Assembly: GCA_963785735.1 (NCBI GenBank)
Contig: CAWAWJ010000001.1
Location: 1,302,001 to 1,366,000 of the forward strand
Direction of reading: 5' to 3'
Origin: REEB95 sp963785735
Lineage (GTDB): Bacteria; Pseudomonadota; Alphaproteobacteria; ATCC43930; CGMCC-115725
DNA: 64,000 bases
Shown: piece by piece, positions 55,894-64,000 of the stretch
Layout of the letters: each line of letters opens with the position of its first letter
Numbering within the stretch: position 1 is the stretch's first letter
Position numbers and translations under genes: made by a program
Notes under the pieces: model-generated
Database searches by the model: none
What the model was told of the DNA's origin: nothing
Seen by the model: the letters and a program-made list of their open reading frames with translations, nothing else

Positions 55894-57687
55894 ATGCATC
55901 CCTACCGCACGCATAGCTGTGGCGCGTTGCGCCGGAAGGACGTGGGCGCGCAAACGCGGCTCTCGGGCTGGGTTAACCGCAAGCGCGATCACGGCCAGCT
56001 GCTGTTCGTCGATCTGCGCGACCATTACGGCGTGACGCAATGCGTCATCGACAGCGGCAATGCCCTCTTCAAGGATGTCGACGCCCTGAAGCTGGAAAGC
56101 GTGGTGACCGTCACCGGCCAGGTGGTCAAGCGCTCGGACGACACCATCAATTCCAAGCTTCCCACCGGCGAGATCGAATTGAAGATCGCCGAATTGAGCG
56201 TCCAGTCCGAATCCGAGCCGCTGCCTTTGCCGGTCAATGCCGACGCCGAATATCCCGAGGATATGCGATTGAAATACCGTTTCCTCGATCTCCGGCGCGA
56301 GAGCATGCACGCCAATATCATGCTGCGCTCGCATGTCATCCAGTCGATCCGCCAGCGCATGATCGCGGCCGGATTTGCCGAGTTCCAGACGCCGATCCTG
56401 ACCGCCTCCTCGCCCGAGGGCGCGCGCGACTATCTGGTGCCGAGCCGCATCCATCCCGGTACCTTCTACGCGCTGCCCCAGGCGCCGCAGCAATTCAAGC
56501 AGCTATTGATGGTGGCAGGCTTCGACCGCTATTTCCAGATCGCGCCCTGTTTCCGCGACGAGGCGAGCCGCGCCGACCGCAGCCCGGGCGAGTTCTATCA
56601 GCTCGATTTCGAGATGAGCTTCGTGACCCAGGAGGACGTGTTCGCCGCCATCGAGCCGGTGCTGGCGGGGGTGTTCGAGGAATTCGGCAAGGGCAAGAAG
56701 GTCACCAAGCCGCCATTCCCGCAGATATCCTATGACGAGGCGCTGGCGAAATACGGCACCGACAAACCCGATCTGCGCAATCCCATCGCGATGACCGATG
56801 CGAGCGAGATTTTCCGCGGCTCGGGCTTCAAGCTTTTCGCAGGATTTCTTGCGAAGGACGCGCAAGCGCGGGTCTGGGCGATCCCGGCGCCGGGCGGCGG
56901 CAACCGCGCCTTCTGCGACCGCATGAATGCCTGGGCGCAAGGCGAAGGCCAGCCCGGCATGGGCTATATCTTCTTCCGAGGGTCTGAGGGCGCCGGCCCG
57001 GTGGCGTCCAATCTCGGGCCCGAACGCACCGAAAAACTCCGCGCCCAGTTCGGATTGAAGGACGGCGACGCGGTGTTCTTCGTCGCTGGATTGCCTTCGG
57101 TCTTCCGGCCTTTCGCCTCTTCGGCGCGCGTCAAGCTCGGCCAGGAATTGAAGCTCGTGGCCGAGGGCGAATTCCGCTTCTGCTGGATCGTGGATTTCCC
57201 GATGTATGAATTGAACGAGGAAACCAAGAAGATCGAATTCAGCCACAACCCGTTCTCAATGCCGCAAGGCGGGCTCGAGGCCCTGGAAAAACAGGACCCG
57301 CTCACCATCAAGGCGTTCCAATACGACATCGTCTGCAACGGCGTGGAGCTGTCCTCGGGCGCGATCCGCAATCACCGTCCCGAGATCATGTACAAGGCCT
57401 TCGCCATCGCCGGTTATCCGGCGGCAGAGGTCGAGGCGCGTTTCGGCGGCATGCTCAACGCCTTCAAGTTTGGAGCGCCGCCCCATGGCGGCTCGGCCCC
57501 GGGCATCGACCGCATCGTCATGCTGCTGGCTGACACGCCCAACATCCGCGAGGTGGTGGCCTTCCCGATGAATCAGCAGGCCCAGGATCTGCTGATGCAG
57601 GCGCCGGCGCCGGTGCCGCCCGAACGCCTCAAGGAACTCCATATCCGCCTGGTGCCGCCCGATCCCAAGCCCGGCAAATCGAGTTGA
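55894..57687 (+). CDS. aspS: Aspartyl-tRNA synthetase
   Basis: This 597-residue class II synthetase has the N-terminal OB-fold anticodon domain, motif 2 FRDEASRADRSPGEFYQLDF, the bacterial GAD insertion domain at about 290-420, and motif 3 GGSAPGIDRIVML. The length fits bacterial AspRS. Alphaproteobacterial forms are often non-discriminating and also charge tRNA-Asn, but that depends on whether asnS or gatCAB are present elsewhere in the genome. ATG 55894 is the only good start. Confidence 0.97.
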   Translation: MHPYRTHSCGALRRKDVGAQTRLSGWVNRKRDHGQLLFVDLRDHYGVTQCVIDSGNALFKDVDALKLESVVTVTGQVVKRSDDTINSKLPTGEIELKIAELSVQSESEPLPLPVNADAEYPEDMRLKYRFLDLRRESMHANIMLRSHVIQSIRQRMIAAGFAEFQTPILTASSPEGARDYLVPSRIHPGTFYALPQAPQQFKQLLMVAGFDRYFQIAPCFRDEASRADRSPGEFYQLDFEMSFVTQEDVFAAIEPVLAGVFEEFGKGKKVTKPPFPQISYDEALAKYGTDKPDLRNPIAMTDASEIFRGSGFKLFAGFLAKDAQARVWAIPAPGGGNRAFCDRMNAWAQGEGQPGMGYIFFRGSEGAGPVASNLGPERTEKLRAQFGLKDGDAVFFVAGLPSVFRPFASSARVKLGQELKLVAEGEFRFCWIVDFPMYELNEETKKIEFSHNPFSMPQGGLEALEKQDPLTIKAFQYDIVCNGVELSSGAIRNHRPEIMYKAFAIAGYPAAEVEARFGGMLNAFKFGAPPHGGSAPGIDRIVMLLADTPNIREVVAFPMNQQAQDLLMQAPAPVPPERLKELHIRLVPPDPKPGKSS

Positions 57688-57705
57688 CGGGGGATAGGCG
57701 CCGCC

Positions 57706-58590
57706 ATGCTAGCCTATAGTCAGATGGTGGCGACGATACCGAGCAGGACATTTCGCAACATCCCGCTTCCCGGAATATTCGTGGGCGTCGTGGCGGCTTT
57801 GGTCTGCGCCGCGCTTTCGCCCTCGCCGGCGCGGGCCGCCCAGGTCAACATCGCGCCGCATCAAGCGCTTTACAGCCTTTCGCTTGAATCCGCCAAATCC
57901 TCGAGCGGCGTGGTCGCGGCCTCGGGCGCCATGTTCTACAAATGGGGCGAGGCCTGCGACGGCTGGACGGTCGAGCAACGCTTCCGCCTGCGCATCGCCT
58001 ATGCCGAGGAGGATGGCGTCGATATCAGCTCGTCGCTGGTGACCTGGGAATCGAAGGACGGGCTCAAATACCGCTTCAACGAGCGGCGCACGCGCAACGG
58101 CGAGCTCGACGAGGAACTGCGCGGCGAGGCGTCGCTCGACGGGCCGGGCCAAGGCGGCGTCGCGCAATTCACCAAGCCCGAAACCGCCACCATCACGCTG
58201 GCGCCGGGCGTGCTCTTCCCCACCGCGCACACGCTGTTCCTGATCGGCCGCGCCCAGGCCAACGAGCAATTCATCGCGCGCAACGTGTTCGACGGCTCGG
58301 CGGTCGAGAATGCCGGCGAGGTCTCGGCGGTGATCGGGCCCGAGTTGAAGCCCCCGGGCGGCAAGGCGCCAAAGCCCTTCAACAACGCGCTTCTCCAACG
58401 CCCCTCATGGCAGGTGCGTCTCGCCTTCTTCCCGTCCGATGCCAAATCCGACCAGACCGAGCCCGATTACGAGCTCGGCATGAGGCTTCTCGACAACGGC
58501 GTGACCCAGGACATGAAGCTCGATTACGGCGATTACGTCATTCACGCCAAGCTCGACGAGATCGAACCTCTGCCCAAGCCGGGCTGCTAG
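57706..58590 (+). CDS. eipB: EipB (DUF1849) periplasmic envelope-integrity protein
   Basis: The 294-residue protein has a signal peptide (residues about 22-45, ending ARAA) and the DUF1849 beta-spiral domain (HQALYSLSLESAKSSSGV, GEACDGWTVEQRF). EipB in Brucella is a periplasmic protein needed for cell-envelope integrity and has a conserved disulfide; here the Cys in ACDGW and the final Cys of LPKPGC are in the right places. It lies 18 bases after aspS. The start could be the first or a second Met six residues in. It converges with the ROK gene, overlapping by four bases. Confidence 0.9.
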   Translation: MLAYSQMVATIPSRTFRNIPLPGIFVGVVAALVCAALSPSPARAAQVNIAPHQALYSLSLESAKSSSGVVAASGAMFYKWGEACDGWTVEQRFRLRIAYAEEDGVDISSSLVTWESKDGLKYRFNERRTRNGELDEELRGEASLDGPGQGGVAQFTKPETATITLAPGVLFPTAHTLFLIGRAQANEQFIARNVFDGSAVENAGEVSAVIGPELKPPGGKAPKPFNNALLQRPSWQVRLAFFPSDAKSDQTEPDYELGMRLLDNGVTQDMKLDYGDYVIHAKLDEIEPLPKPGC

Positions 58591-59495
58591 CGCTTTTCAT
58601 CCTCGGGCCAGAGCCAGGCGGCGCCGCGCACGCCGCTCGAATCGCCCCAGCGCGGCGGCAACAGCCGGGTCGTGACTGTGTCCGAGAAGACGTAACGCCT
58701 CCACAGCCTGGGCACGGTCTCATAGAGCCGTTCGATCTGCCCGACACCGCCGCCGAGGATGACGGCGTCGGGATCGAGCAGATTGATCGCCGAGGCCAGC
58801 GCGCGGGCGAGCCGTTCCTCATATATTTGCATCGTCGCCTCGGCGGTAAAGTCGCCTTGGGAGGCGCGCGCGGCGAGCTGGGACGCCTCGAAATTTTCGC
58901 CGGTGCGCGCGCGGTGGTCGCGGGCAAGCGCCGGGCCGGAAAGAAAACTCTCGATGCAGCCCTGCTTGCCGCAATAGCAAAGCGGGCCGGGGCGCTCGTC
59001 ATCCTTGGGCCAGGGCAGGGGATTATGGCCCCATTCGCCGGATATCGCGTTGGGCCCGGTCAGGACCCGTCCGCGCATGGATATTCCGCCGCCTACGCCG
59101 GTGCCCAGGATCACGCCGAACACCGTTTCGAGCCCCTGACCGGCGCCGTCCACCGCCTCGGACAGGGCGAAGCAATTGGCGTCGTTGGCGAAGCGTAGGT
59201 TGCGCCCGAGCGCGGCTTCCAAGTCCTTGTCGAAAGCTCGGCCATTGAGGCAGGTGGAGTTGGAGTTCTTGACGAGGCCGGTGGCCGGCGACAGCGCGCC
59301 CGGCATGGATATGCCGATGCTGGCCCGGCGGCCCAGCTCCCGTTCGACCTCCCGCACCAGGCCGCTGATGGCCTTGATCACCGCGGTGTAATCCGGGCCG
59401 GGAGTCGCCACGCGCTTGCGCAGCACGATCCCGCCATCCGGGCCGAGCGCCGCCGCCTCGATCTTGGTGCCGCCGATGTCTATTCCAATGCGCAT
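58587..59495 (-). CDS. ROK family sugar kinase
   Basis: This 302-residue protein begins RIGIDIGGTKIEAAAL, the phosphate-1 motif of ROK kinases. It has the catalytic NDANCFALSEA region with Asp, GVILGTGVGGG, and the zinc motif CYCGKQGCIESFLSG with its conserved Cys and His residues. Members phosphorylate glucose, fructose, N-acetylglucosamine or similar sugars; the substrate here is unknown, with fructose or glucose most likely by analogy. There is no DNA-binding domain, so it is a kinase and not a ROK repressor. It is divergent from divK. Confidence 0.92.
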   Translation of the reverse strand: MRIGIDIGGTKIEAAALGPDGGIVLRKRVATPGPDYTAVIKAISGLVREVERELGRRASIGISMPGALSPATGLVKNSNSTCLNGRAFDKDLEAALGRNLRFANDANCFALSEAVDGAGQGLETVFGVILGTGVGGGISMRGRVLTGPNAISGEWGHNPLPWPKDDERPGPLCYCGKQGCIESFLSGPALARDHRARTGENFEASQLAARASQGDFTAEATMQIYEERLARALASAINLLDPDAVILGGGVGQIERLYETVPRLWRRYVFSDTVTTRLLPPRWGDSSGVRGAAWLWPEDEKR

Positions 59496-59671
59496 GGCCC
59501 GAGTTGCGTCTTGTCGGTTATGTCGCCAAAACTTACCAAATCTTAAGATAAATGAATTTATAACCGGTCCAAGCCCCGCCTGGGCGGGGGAAGCCGGCGT
59601 ATAATCTTTTTAACTTCTTATCCCCTAAGATCGGCCCAAGCGCGCGTTCCGGCACCGGTGGGAAACAGGAT

Positions 59672-60061
59672 ATGGTCATGATGAACGGCAAGACGAACGG
59701 CAAGCGGGTTCTCATTGTCGAGGACAACGATCTCAACATGAAGCTCTTCCACGATCTCTTGGAAGCGCATGGCTACGACACGCTCCAGACCAAGGACGGC
59801 ATGGAAGCGCTCAAGCTTGCGCGCGAGCATCATCCCGATCTCATCCTCATGGACATCCAGCTGCCCGAGGTCTCCGGCCTCGAAGTCACCAAATGGATCA
59901 AGGAAGACGAGGATCTGCGCGCCATCCCGATCATCGCGGTCACCGCCTTCGCCATGAAGGGCGACGAGGAGAAGATTCGCGAGGGCGGGTGCGAGGCCTA
60001 TATCGCCAAGCCGATCTCGGTCGCGAATTTCCTTCAGACGGTCGCGCGTTTCCTGAACTAG
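59672..60061 (+). CDS. divK: DivK-type single-domain response regulator
   Basis: The 129-residue protein is a receiver domain with the acidic ED pair, phospho-acceptor Asp61 (LILMDIQLPE), and Lys in AYIAKPIS. The sequence AVTAFAMKGDEEKIREGGCEAY is the hallmark of DivK. In alphaproteobacteria it controls cell-cycle and polarity kinases. It is followed 18 bases later by pleD, the usual pair. The 176 bases upstream are AT-rich near the centre; I did not find a convincing CtrA box there. Confidence 0.95.
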   Translation: MVMMNGKTNGKRVLIVEDNDLNMKLFHDLLEAHGYDTLQTKDGMEALKLAREHHPDLILMDIQLPEVSGLEVTKWIKEDEDLRAIPIIAVTAFAMKGDEEKIREGGCEAYIAKPISVANFLQTVARFLN

Positions 60062-60079
60062 CGAGTTGGTGGTAAGCCC

Positions 60080-61501
60080 ATGTCGGCACGCATCCTGGTC
60101 GTCGACGACGTCGACGTAAACGTCAAGCTGCTCGAAGCCAAGCTTTCGAGCGAGTATTTCAACGTGCTGTCCGCCAATGATGGGCCGGGCGCGATCACCA
60201 TCGCTCAGGAAGAGCGTCCCGATCTCATCCTTCTCGACGTGATGATGCCGCGCATGGACGGCTTCGAGACCTGCAAGCGCCTCAAGGCCGATCCCCGCAC
60301 CGCCGACATCCCGGTGGTGATGGTGACCGCGCTCACCGAAACATCCGATCGCGTGCGCGGGCTCGAATCGGGCGCCGACGATTTCCTCACCAAGCCGGTG
60401 AACGACACCGCGCTGTTCGCGCGCGTGCGCTCGCTCGTCCGGTTGCGCCGCATGACGGAAGAGTGGCGCCACCGCGAGGAGGTCTACGACCAATTCAACG
60501 CGCTGTTCGTCAAGGAACCCCCGGTCGAGGATCGCGGCCCCGCCCGCGTCCTGCTGTGGGAAGAGAACAGCTTCGCCGGCGCGCGCATCGCCGAGATGCT
60601 GGCGCCCGTCGCGAGCGAAGTCGTCCGGCCGAGCTCGCCCGAGGAATTGATGGCGGCTTGCGACCAGACCATCGAACTCGTGATCCTGTCGCTCGCCGGC
60701 AAGGTCGACGCGCTGCGCCTGGTGTCGCAGCTCCGCGCCAACGAATCGTCCCGCGTCGTGCCGATCCTGCTGATGGCCGATCCCAACGAGCTGCCGCGCC
60801 TCGCCAAGGGCCTCGATCTCGGCGCCACCGACTATCTGGTGCGCCCCTTGGACCGCAACGAATTGATCGCCCGCGCCCGCACCAGCATCCGCCGCAAGCG
60901 GCTGCAGGATCGGTTGCAGGAGAACTACCAGAAGAGTCTCTCGCTGGCGCTGACTGACGGCCTGACCGGCCTCTACAACCGCCGCTATCTCTCGGCCCAT
61001 CTCGAAAGCCTGCTGCCGCACGTGGCCGAGGGCGCGAAGGGTCCGGCGCTGCTGATGTTCGACATCGATTTCTTCAAGCGGGTCAACGACAGCTACGGCC
61101 ACGCCGCGGGCGACGCGGTGCTGCGCGAGGTCTCGGCGCGCGTGTCACGCAATGTGCGCGCCTTCGATCTGGTGGCGCGCTACGGCGGCGAGGAGTTCGT
61201 CGTGGTGCTGCCCGAAACCCCCTTGGCCGTGGCCGTGGTGGTGGCGGAGCGCCTGCGTTCCACCATCGCCGATAAACCCATCATGGTCGGCGATCCGGCG
61301 ATCGGTCTCGACGTCTCGATCAGCGTCGGCGTGTCGGTGACGCGCGACGCCGACGAGACCGCGGCCTCGCTGATGCGCCGCGCCGACGAGGCGCTCTACG
61401 CCGCCAAGGCGCATGGCCGCAACTGCGTGATGACTTTCCCCGCCGATGCGGTGGCCGCCGACAGCGCCGTTTCGGTCAGCGCCGGCGGCGAAGCCGCCTG
61501 A
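60080..61501 (+). CDS. pleD: PleD, response regulator diguanylate cyclase
   Basis: This 473-residue protein has two receiver domains and a GGDEF domain. The first receiver has Asp53 (LILLDVMMPRMDG); the second is degenerate. The cyclase active site is GGEEF, with an inhibitory-site RxxD (RAFD) five residues upstream, so product inhibition by c-di-GMP is expected. It makes c-di-GMP in the phosphorylated dimer and drives pole development. It is co-transcribed with divK and followed by a strong terminator. Confidence 0.96.
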   Translation: MSARILVVDDVDVNVKLLEAKLSSEYFNVLSANDGPGAITIAQEERPDLILLDVMMPRMDGFETCKRLKADPRTADIPVVMVTALTETSDRVRGLESGADDFLTKPVNDTALFARVRSLVRLRRMTEEWRHREEVYDQFNALFVKEPPVEDRGPARVLLWEENSFAGARIAEMLAPVASEVVRPSSPEELMAACDQTIELVILSLAGKVDALRLVSQLRANESSRVVPILLMADPNELPRLAKGLDLGATDYLVRPLDRNELIARARTSIRRKRLQDRLQENYQKSLSLALTDGLTGLYNRRYLSAHLESLLPHVAEGAKGPALLMFDIDFFKRVNDSYGHAAGDAVLREVSARVSRNVRAFDLVARYGGEEFVVVLPETPLAVAVVVAERLRSTIADKPIMVGDPAIGLDVSISVGVSVTRDADETAASLMRRADEALYAAKAHGRNCVMTFPADAVAADSAVSVSAGGEAA

Positions 61502-61528
61502 TCGCGCGCCCCGCATCCGCACATGCGC

Positions 61529-61555
61529 AAAAGCCGCCCGGTTGGGCGGCTTTTT
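61529..61555. terminator. Strong intrinsic terminator between pleD and rpmG
   Basis: AAAAGCCGCCC (61529-61539), loop GGTT, GGGCGGCTTTT (61544-61554) and further T form a perfect 11-base stem. On the plus strand it ends in a T-run after pleD, and on the minus strand it also ends in T after rpmG, so it can stop both convergent genes. Confidence 0.88.
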
Positions 61556-61580
61556 CATCGGGCTCGCAGATTGAAGGGCG

Positions 61581-61751
61581 CTACTTGATCTTGCCTTCCT
61601 TGAAGACGACGTGCTTCCTCGCCACCGGATCGTATTTCTTCATCTCGAGCTTCTCGGTCTTGACGCCGCGCGGATTCTTCTTGGTGACGTAATAGAATCC
61701 GGTATCGGCGGTGCTGACAAGCTTGACGATGAGAAAGCCGCTCTTGGCCAT
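61581..61751 (-). CDS. rpmG: Ribosomal protein L33
   Basis: The 56-residue protein reads MAKSGFLIVKLVSTADTGFY at the start and has YYVTKKNPRG and KLEMKKYDPVARKHVVFKEG, matching alphaproteobacterial bL33. It is a structural protein of the large ribosomal subunit. It is small and easily hidden by a longer antisense-like frame (61555-61821) in another phase. Its position next to pleD is conserved in alphaproteobacteria. It has no zinc-binding CxxC motifs, which is the usual zinc-independent form. Confidence 0.95.
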   Translation of the reverse strand: MAKSGFLIVKLVSTADTGFYYVTKKNPRGVKTEKLEMKKYDPVARKHVVFKEGKIK

Positions 61752-61847
61752 GGCTGAATCCGTTCAATCGCGGGAAAGTGGGATGCGGACGCGACAATAG
61801 CGCCAAGGGCTTGCCTGTCAACTAGAATGGCGCCGGGAGGAACGAGG

Positions 61848-62267
61848 ATGCGGATGGCCCAAGGCCGGCTCGACGTGGAAACCAAGGGGCAGGGACTCTA
61901 TGAGGTCACGGTCGAGGTGGCTTCCTGGGTCGCGTCCCAGGGTATATCGGCGGGGCTCCTGACCCTCTTTCTGCGCCACAGCTCGGCCTCGATTCTGATC
62001 CAGGAAAACGCCGCGCCGGAGGTGCGCGCGGATCTGCTCGCCTTCCTGCGCGATCTCGCGCCGGAGGACGCCGCCCGCTGGCGGCACAACGACGAAGGGA
62101 CGGACGACATGCCGGCGCATATCAAGAGCGCGTTGCTGCCAACCCAACTCGCCGTGCCGGTGGCGGGCGCCCGGCTGCTGCTCGGAACCTGGCAGGGGAT
62201 TTACGTCGTCGAACACCGGCGCGCTCCCCACCGGCGGGAATTGGTTCTGCATCTGACCGGCGAATAA
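61848..62267 (+). CDS. yjbQ: YjbQ family protein (UPF0047)
   Basis: The 139-residue protein contains the UPF0047 signature LFLRHSSASILIQENA and the later TQLAVPVAGARLLLGTWQGIYVVEHR. It forms a small trimeric barrel with conserved His residues; thiamine-phosphate synthase activity has been reported for E. coli YjbQ but the physiological role is unclear. ATG 61848 follows GGGAGG with seven-base spacing; an earlier in-frame ATG is too close to that ribosome-binding site. It lies divergent from rpmG. Confidence 0.92.
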   Translation: MRMAQGRLDVETKGQGLYEVTVEVASWVASQGISAGLLTLFLRHSSASILIQENAAPEVRADLLAFLRDLAPEDAARWRHNDEGTDDMPAHIKSALLPTQLAVPVAGARLLLGTWQGIYVVEHRRAPHRRELVLHLTGE

Positions 62268-62583
62268 ACCGTCCGATTTAAATTTCGGCAGCGCGAAGCC
62301 GCGCCTAATATTGAGGCAGAATGGTAGGCCGGAGCGCCGCATCAGCCGCCGATCGCTGAATTAAGGGCGATTTCATTGACCCTTCCGCGCTTATGCTTTA
62401 CGGTTTTTTCTAACATAAATGTAAACAACCGTTGCGCGTGGCATCGTTGAGGAACGCCGTTCAGGAGTTTTAAAACTCGTCGGGCATCGGCATGAGACGA
62501 GCGCGGCAGGGGAGCCGCGTCTCAAATTGTGCCGCCGCCCGTGAACTCCAGATCGCTTCCGGCGTGCCATCGGGGAAAAGCCG
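62268..62583 (+). other. 316-base gap with palindromes upstream of hpnI
   Basis: No gene is seen here. A perfect palindrome GAGTTTTAAAACTC lies at 62465-62478. CTCGTC (62476-62481) can pair with GACGAG (62496-62501). A GC-rich hairpin at 62494-62523 (GAGA..CGCGGC / GCCGCG..TCTC) uses the same GACGAG bases, so the last two structures exclude each other. The upstream half also contains an AT-rich stretch near 62390-62430 where a promoter could lie, but I could not fix boxes. Confidence 0.5.
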
Positions 62584-63777
62584 ATGTCGGAAGTGCTGTC
62601 ATTGCCGCCCGCTTATCTGATCGGCCTCGGCCTCGCCGCCGCTTCGGCGGCCTATCTGCTTTTGGCATTGGCGCGCGTGGCGGCGAGCCGGTTCGACGCC
62701 GCCTTGCCGGCCCGGGCCGCATCCGCCTTCCTGCCGCCGGTGACGGTGCTGAAGCCGCTTTGCGGCAATGAGCCGCGGCTTTATGAATGCTTGCGCTCGT
62801 TCTGCGAGCAGGATTATCCCGATATGCAGATCGTGTTCGGCGTCAGCGATGCGGGGGATGGCGCCGTTCCGGCGGTCAAGCGGCTGATCGCCGAATTTCC
62901 CGGCCGCGATCTGGCGCTGACGGTCGATGGCGGCGTGCATGGCTCGAACCTGAAGGTCGGCAATCTGATCAACATGGCGCGCCTCGCCAAGCACGGCATC
63001 ATCGCGGTTTCCGACAGCGACATCATGGTCGAGCGCGATTGCCTTGCCCAGTTCGTGGCGCCGTTCGCCGAGTCATCCACCGGCGCGGTAACCTGCCTTT
63101 ACAAGGCGGCGCCCGCTTCCGGGCTCGCCTCGAAATTAGGCGCGCTGTTCATCAACGACTGGTTCCTATCATCGGCGATGGTCGATGCGGGCATGCGCGA
63201 GGTCGATTATTGCTTCGGTCCGCTGAGCGCGGTGCGCCGCGAGGCGCTCGAATCCATCGGCGGCTTTTCCCGGCTCGCCTCCCAGCTCGCCGACGATTTC
63301 ATGATGGGAAATCTCATCGCCAAGGCCGGCTACAAGGTGCGGCTGTCGCCTGTGGTGCCGAGCACCGCCGTCGTCGAGAATTTCCGCTCCTTGTTCTGGC
63401 ACGAGCTGCGCTGGGCGCGCACGGTCAAGGCGGTCAAGCCCGAAGAGCATTTCCTCTCCGTCGTGATGGAGCCGCTGCCCGTGCTGGCGGCGCTGCTGTT
63501 GCCCTATCCGGGTCTCGGCGGCTGGGCCGTGCTGGCCGCGCTCGTGATGCTGCGCATGGCGCTCCATTTTGTGCTGCATGCGCGCTTCCGCTTCGCTTAT
63601 CCCGTTTGCCCCTGGCTGCTGCCGTTGCGCGAATCGCTGTGCTTCGTCATCTGGGCGGCGAGCTATCTCGGCAGCAACATCCACTGGCGCAATCGCCGCT
63701 TCGCCATCGGCTTGGGCGGCGAGCTCATACCGCGGCCCATTCGCGCGCCGTCGGCCGCTACGAGCGCCGGCTTGTGA
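62584..63777 (+). CDS. hpnI: HpnI, hopanoid biosynthesis glycosyltransferase
   Basis: This 397-residue GT-A glycosyltransferase resembles ceramide glucosyltransferase. It has an N-terminal membrane helix, VTVLKPLCGNEPRLYECLRS, the DxD-like SDSDIMV, DDFMMGNLIAKAGY, the acceptor motif ELRWART and C-terminal membrane helices. In hopanoid synthesis HpnI adds N-acetylglucosamine to bacteriohopanetetrol at the membrane. The next gene is hpnK, whose product removes the acetyl group, and their overlap (GTGA) supports the assignment. Confidence 0.92.
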   Translation: MSEVLSLPPAYLIGLGLAAASAAYLLLALARVAASRFDAALPARAASAFLPPVTVLKPLCGNEPRLYECLRSFCEQDYPDMQIVFGVSDAGDGAVPAVKRLIAEFPGRDLALTVDGGVHGSNLKVGNLINMARLAKHGIIAVSDSDIMVERDCLAQFVAPFAESSTGAVTCLYKAAPASGLASKLGALFINDWFLSSAMVDAGMREVDYCFGPLSAVRREALESIGGFSRLASQLADDFMMGNLIAKAGYKVRLSPVVPSTAVVENFRSLFWHELRWARTVKAVKPEEHFLSVVMEPLPVLAALLLPYPGLGGWAVLAALVMLRMALHFVLHARFRFAYPVCPWLLPLRESLCFVIWAASYLGSNIHWRNRRFAIGLGGELIPRPIRAPSAATSAGL

Positions 63778-64000
63778 AACGGCTCATCGTCACGGCGGAT
63801 GATTTCGGCCTCGATCCCGCGGTCAACGAGGCGGTCGAGCAGGGACACCGGCGCGGCATATTGTCCGCCGCCAGCCTGATGGTGGCCGCGCCCGCCGCGG
63901 CCGATGCGGTGGCGCGCGCCAAGCGTTTGCCCCGGCTCGGCGTGGGATTGCATCTCGTTCTGGTGGATGGACGCCCGGTCTTGGACCCCGGGGAGATTCC
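63774..64000 (+). CDS. hpnK: HpnK, hopanoid biosynthesis deacetylase, 3' end missing
   Basis: The visible 75 residues begin VKRLIVTADDFGLDPAVNEA (GTG start) and include HRRGILSAASLMVAAPA and LGVGLHLVLVDG, matching the YdjC-like HpnK family. The DDFG aspartates and the later His bind the metal. It deacetylates the GlcNAc group that HpnI attaches to bacteriohopanetetrol. The start GTG overlaps the hpnI stop. The gene runs off the right edge. Confidence 0.92.
   Translation, partial: MKRLIVTADDFGLDPAVNEAVEQGHRRGILSAASLMVAAPAAADAVARAKRLPRLGVGLHLVLVDGRPVLDPGEI

Noticed and set aside
59496..59671. CtrA-type TTAA-N7-TTAA box upstream of divK
   Set aside because: Several TTAA and TTAC words occur, but none has the seven-base spacing; the closest (near TTACCAAATCTTAA) has six.
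61555..61821. 88-codon minus-strand frame over rpmG
   Set aside because: It is out of phase with the L33 gene and its product is Arg/His/Gln-rich without family features.

Overview
The window is GC-rich, densely coded DNA from an alphaproteobacterium, most likely a soil or water member of the Rhodospirillales or a related order. The evidence is gene content rather than any taxonomic marker: a divK-pleD-rpmG cell-cycle block, an HdaA-type DnaA paralogue next to a PerM-like permease and a CDP-alcohol phosphatidyltransferase, ppk-ppx, rnd-aspS, an EipB (DUF1849) envelope protein, coq7, and hopanoid genes hpnI-hpnK. One tRNA gene (Leu, anticodon CAA) is present. I saw no rRNA gene, CRISPR array, insertion sequence or integrase.

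Layout. 1-530: end of a class II aldolase. 553-852: small secreted protein. 1147-9251: complete high-affinity K+ uptake locus (27-aa membrane peptide, kdpF, kdpA, kdpB, kdpC, kdpD, kdpE). kdpB carries a one-base frameshift. 9306-13778: orphan NitT/TauT-type binding protein, divergent from an SDR / aryl-AMP ligase / amidohydrolase operon. 13859-14771: cold-shock protein and a MarR regulator. 14866-19768: Rieske protein, unknown 102-aa protein, metal-dependent amidohydrolase, Nramp transporter and GMC oxidoreductase. 19768-21950: glycosyltransferase and a MetF-like protein. 21973-27519: iron-uptake island on the minus strand (cupredoxin, Ftr1/EfeU permease, OprB-like porin, NHL propeller protein, Tat-exported DyP peroxidase EfeB) with several Fur-like palindromes. 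27665-30273: FAH hydrolase, then the coupled set yqaA-dsbB-coq7. 30362-30448: tRNA-Leu. 30559-36370: ABC exporter, methyltransferase, DUF6916 protein, phage-tail-collar protein, a collar domain fused to a membrane protein, and a lipoprotein hydrolase. 36414-38714: copper-type P-ATPase with YHS and heavy-metal-binding N-terminus. 38709-45869: dihydroxyphthalate-decarboxylase-like protein coupled to a CYTH/CHAD protein, aldo/keto reductase plus alpha/beta hydrolase, and a complete NitT/TauT ABC importer. 45987-58590: conserved chromosomal core (DUF2066, phosphatidyltransferase, PerM, hdaA, sixA, ppk, ppx, ArsR/SRPBCC pair, rnd, aspS, eipB). 58587-64000: ROK kinase, divK, pleD, rpmG, yjbQ, hpnI and the start of hpnK.

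How the genes work together. Kdp imports K+ under KdpDE control. The iron island would oxidise and import Fe(II) under Fur-type control. The two amidohydrolase clusters look like separate aromatic or small-organic-acid catabolic modules, one activating its substrate with AMP and one pairing a Rieske protein with a metal transporter. DivK and PleD are the cell-cycle and c-di-GMP pair. Hopanoid, EipB, phosphatidyltransferase and porin genes serve the envelope.

The most unusual items are the collar-membrane fusion and its cluster (33244-36370), the Fur-controlled iron island with a porin and a propeller inserted between efeU and efeB, the Rieske/amidohydrolase/Nramp operon, and two one-base disruptions (kdpB and the GMC oxidoreductase start) that are either real lesions or sequence errors. 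No single locus can be called a proven new system from sequence alone.
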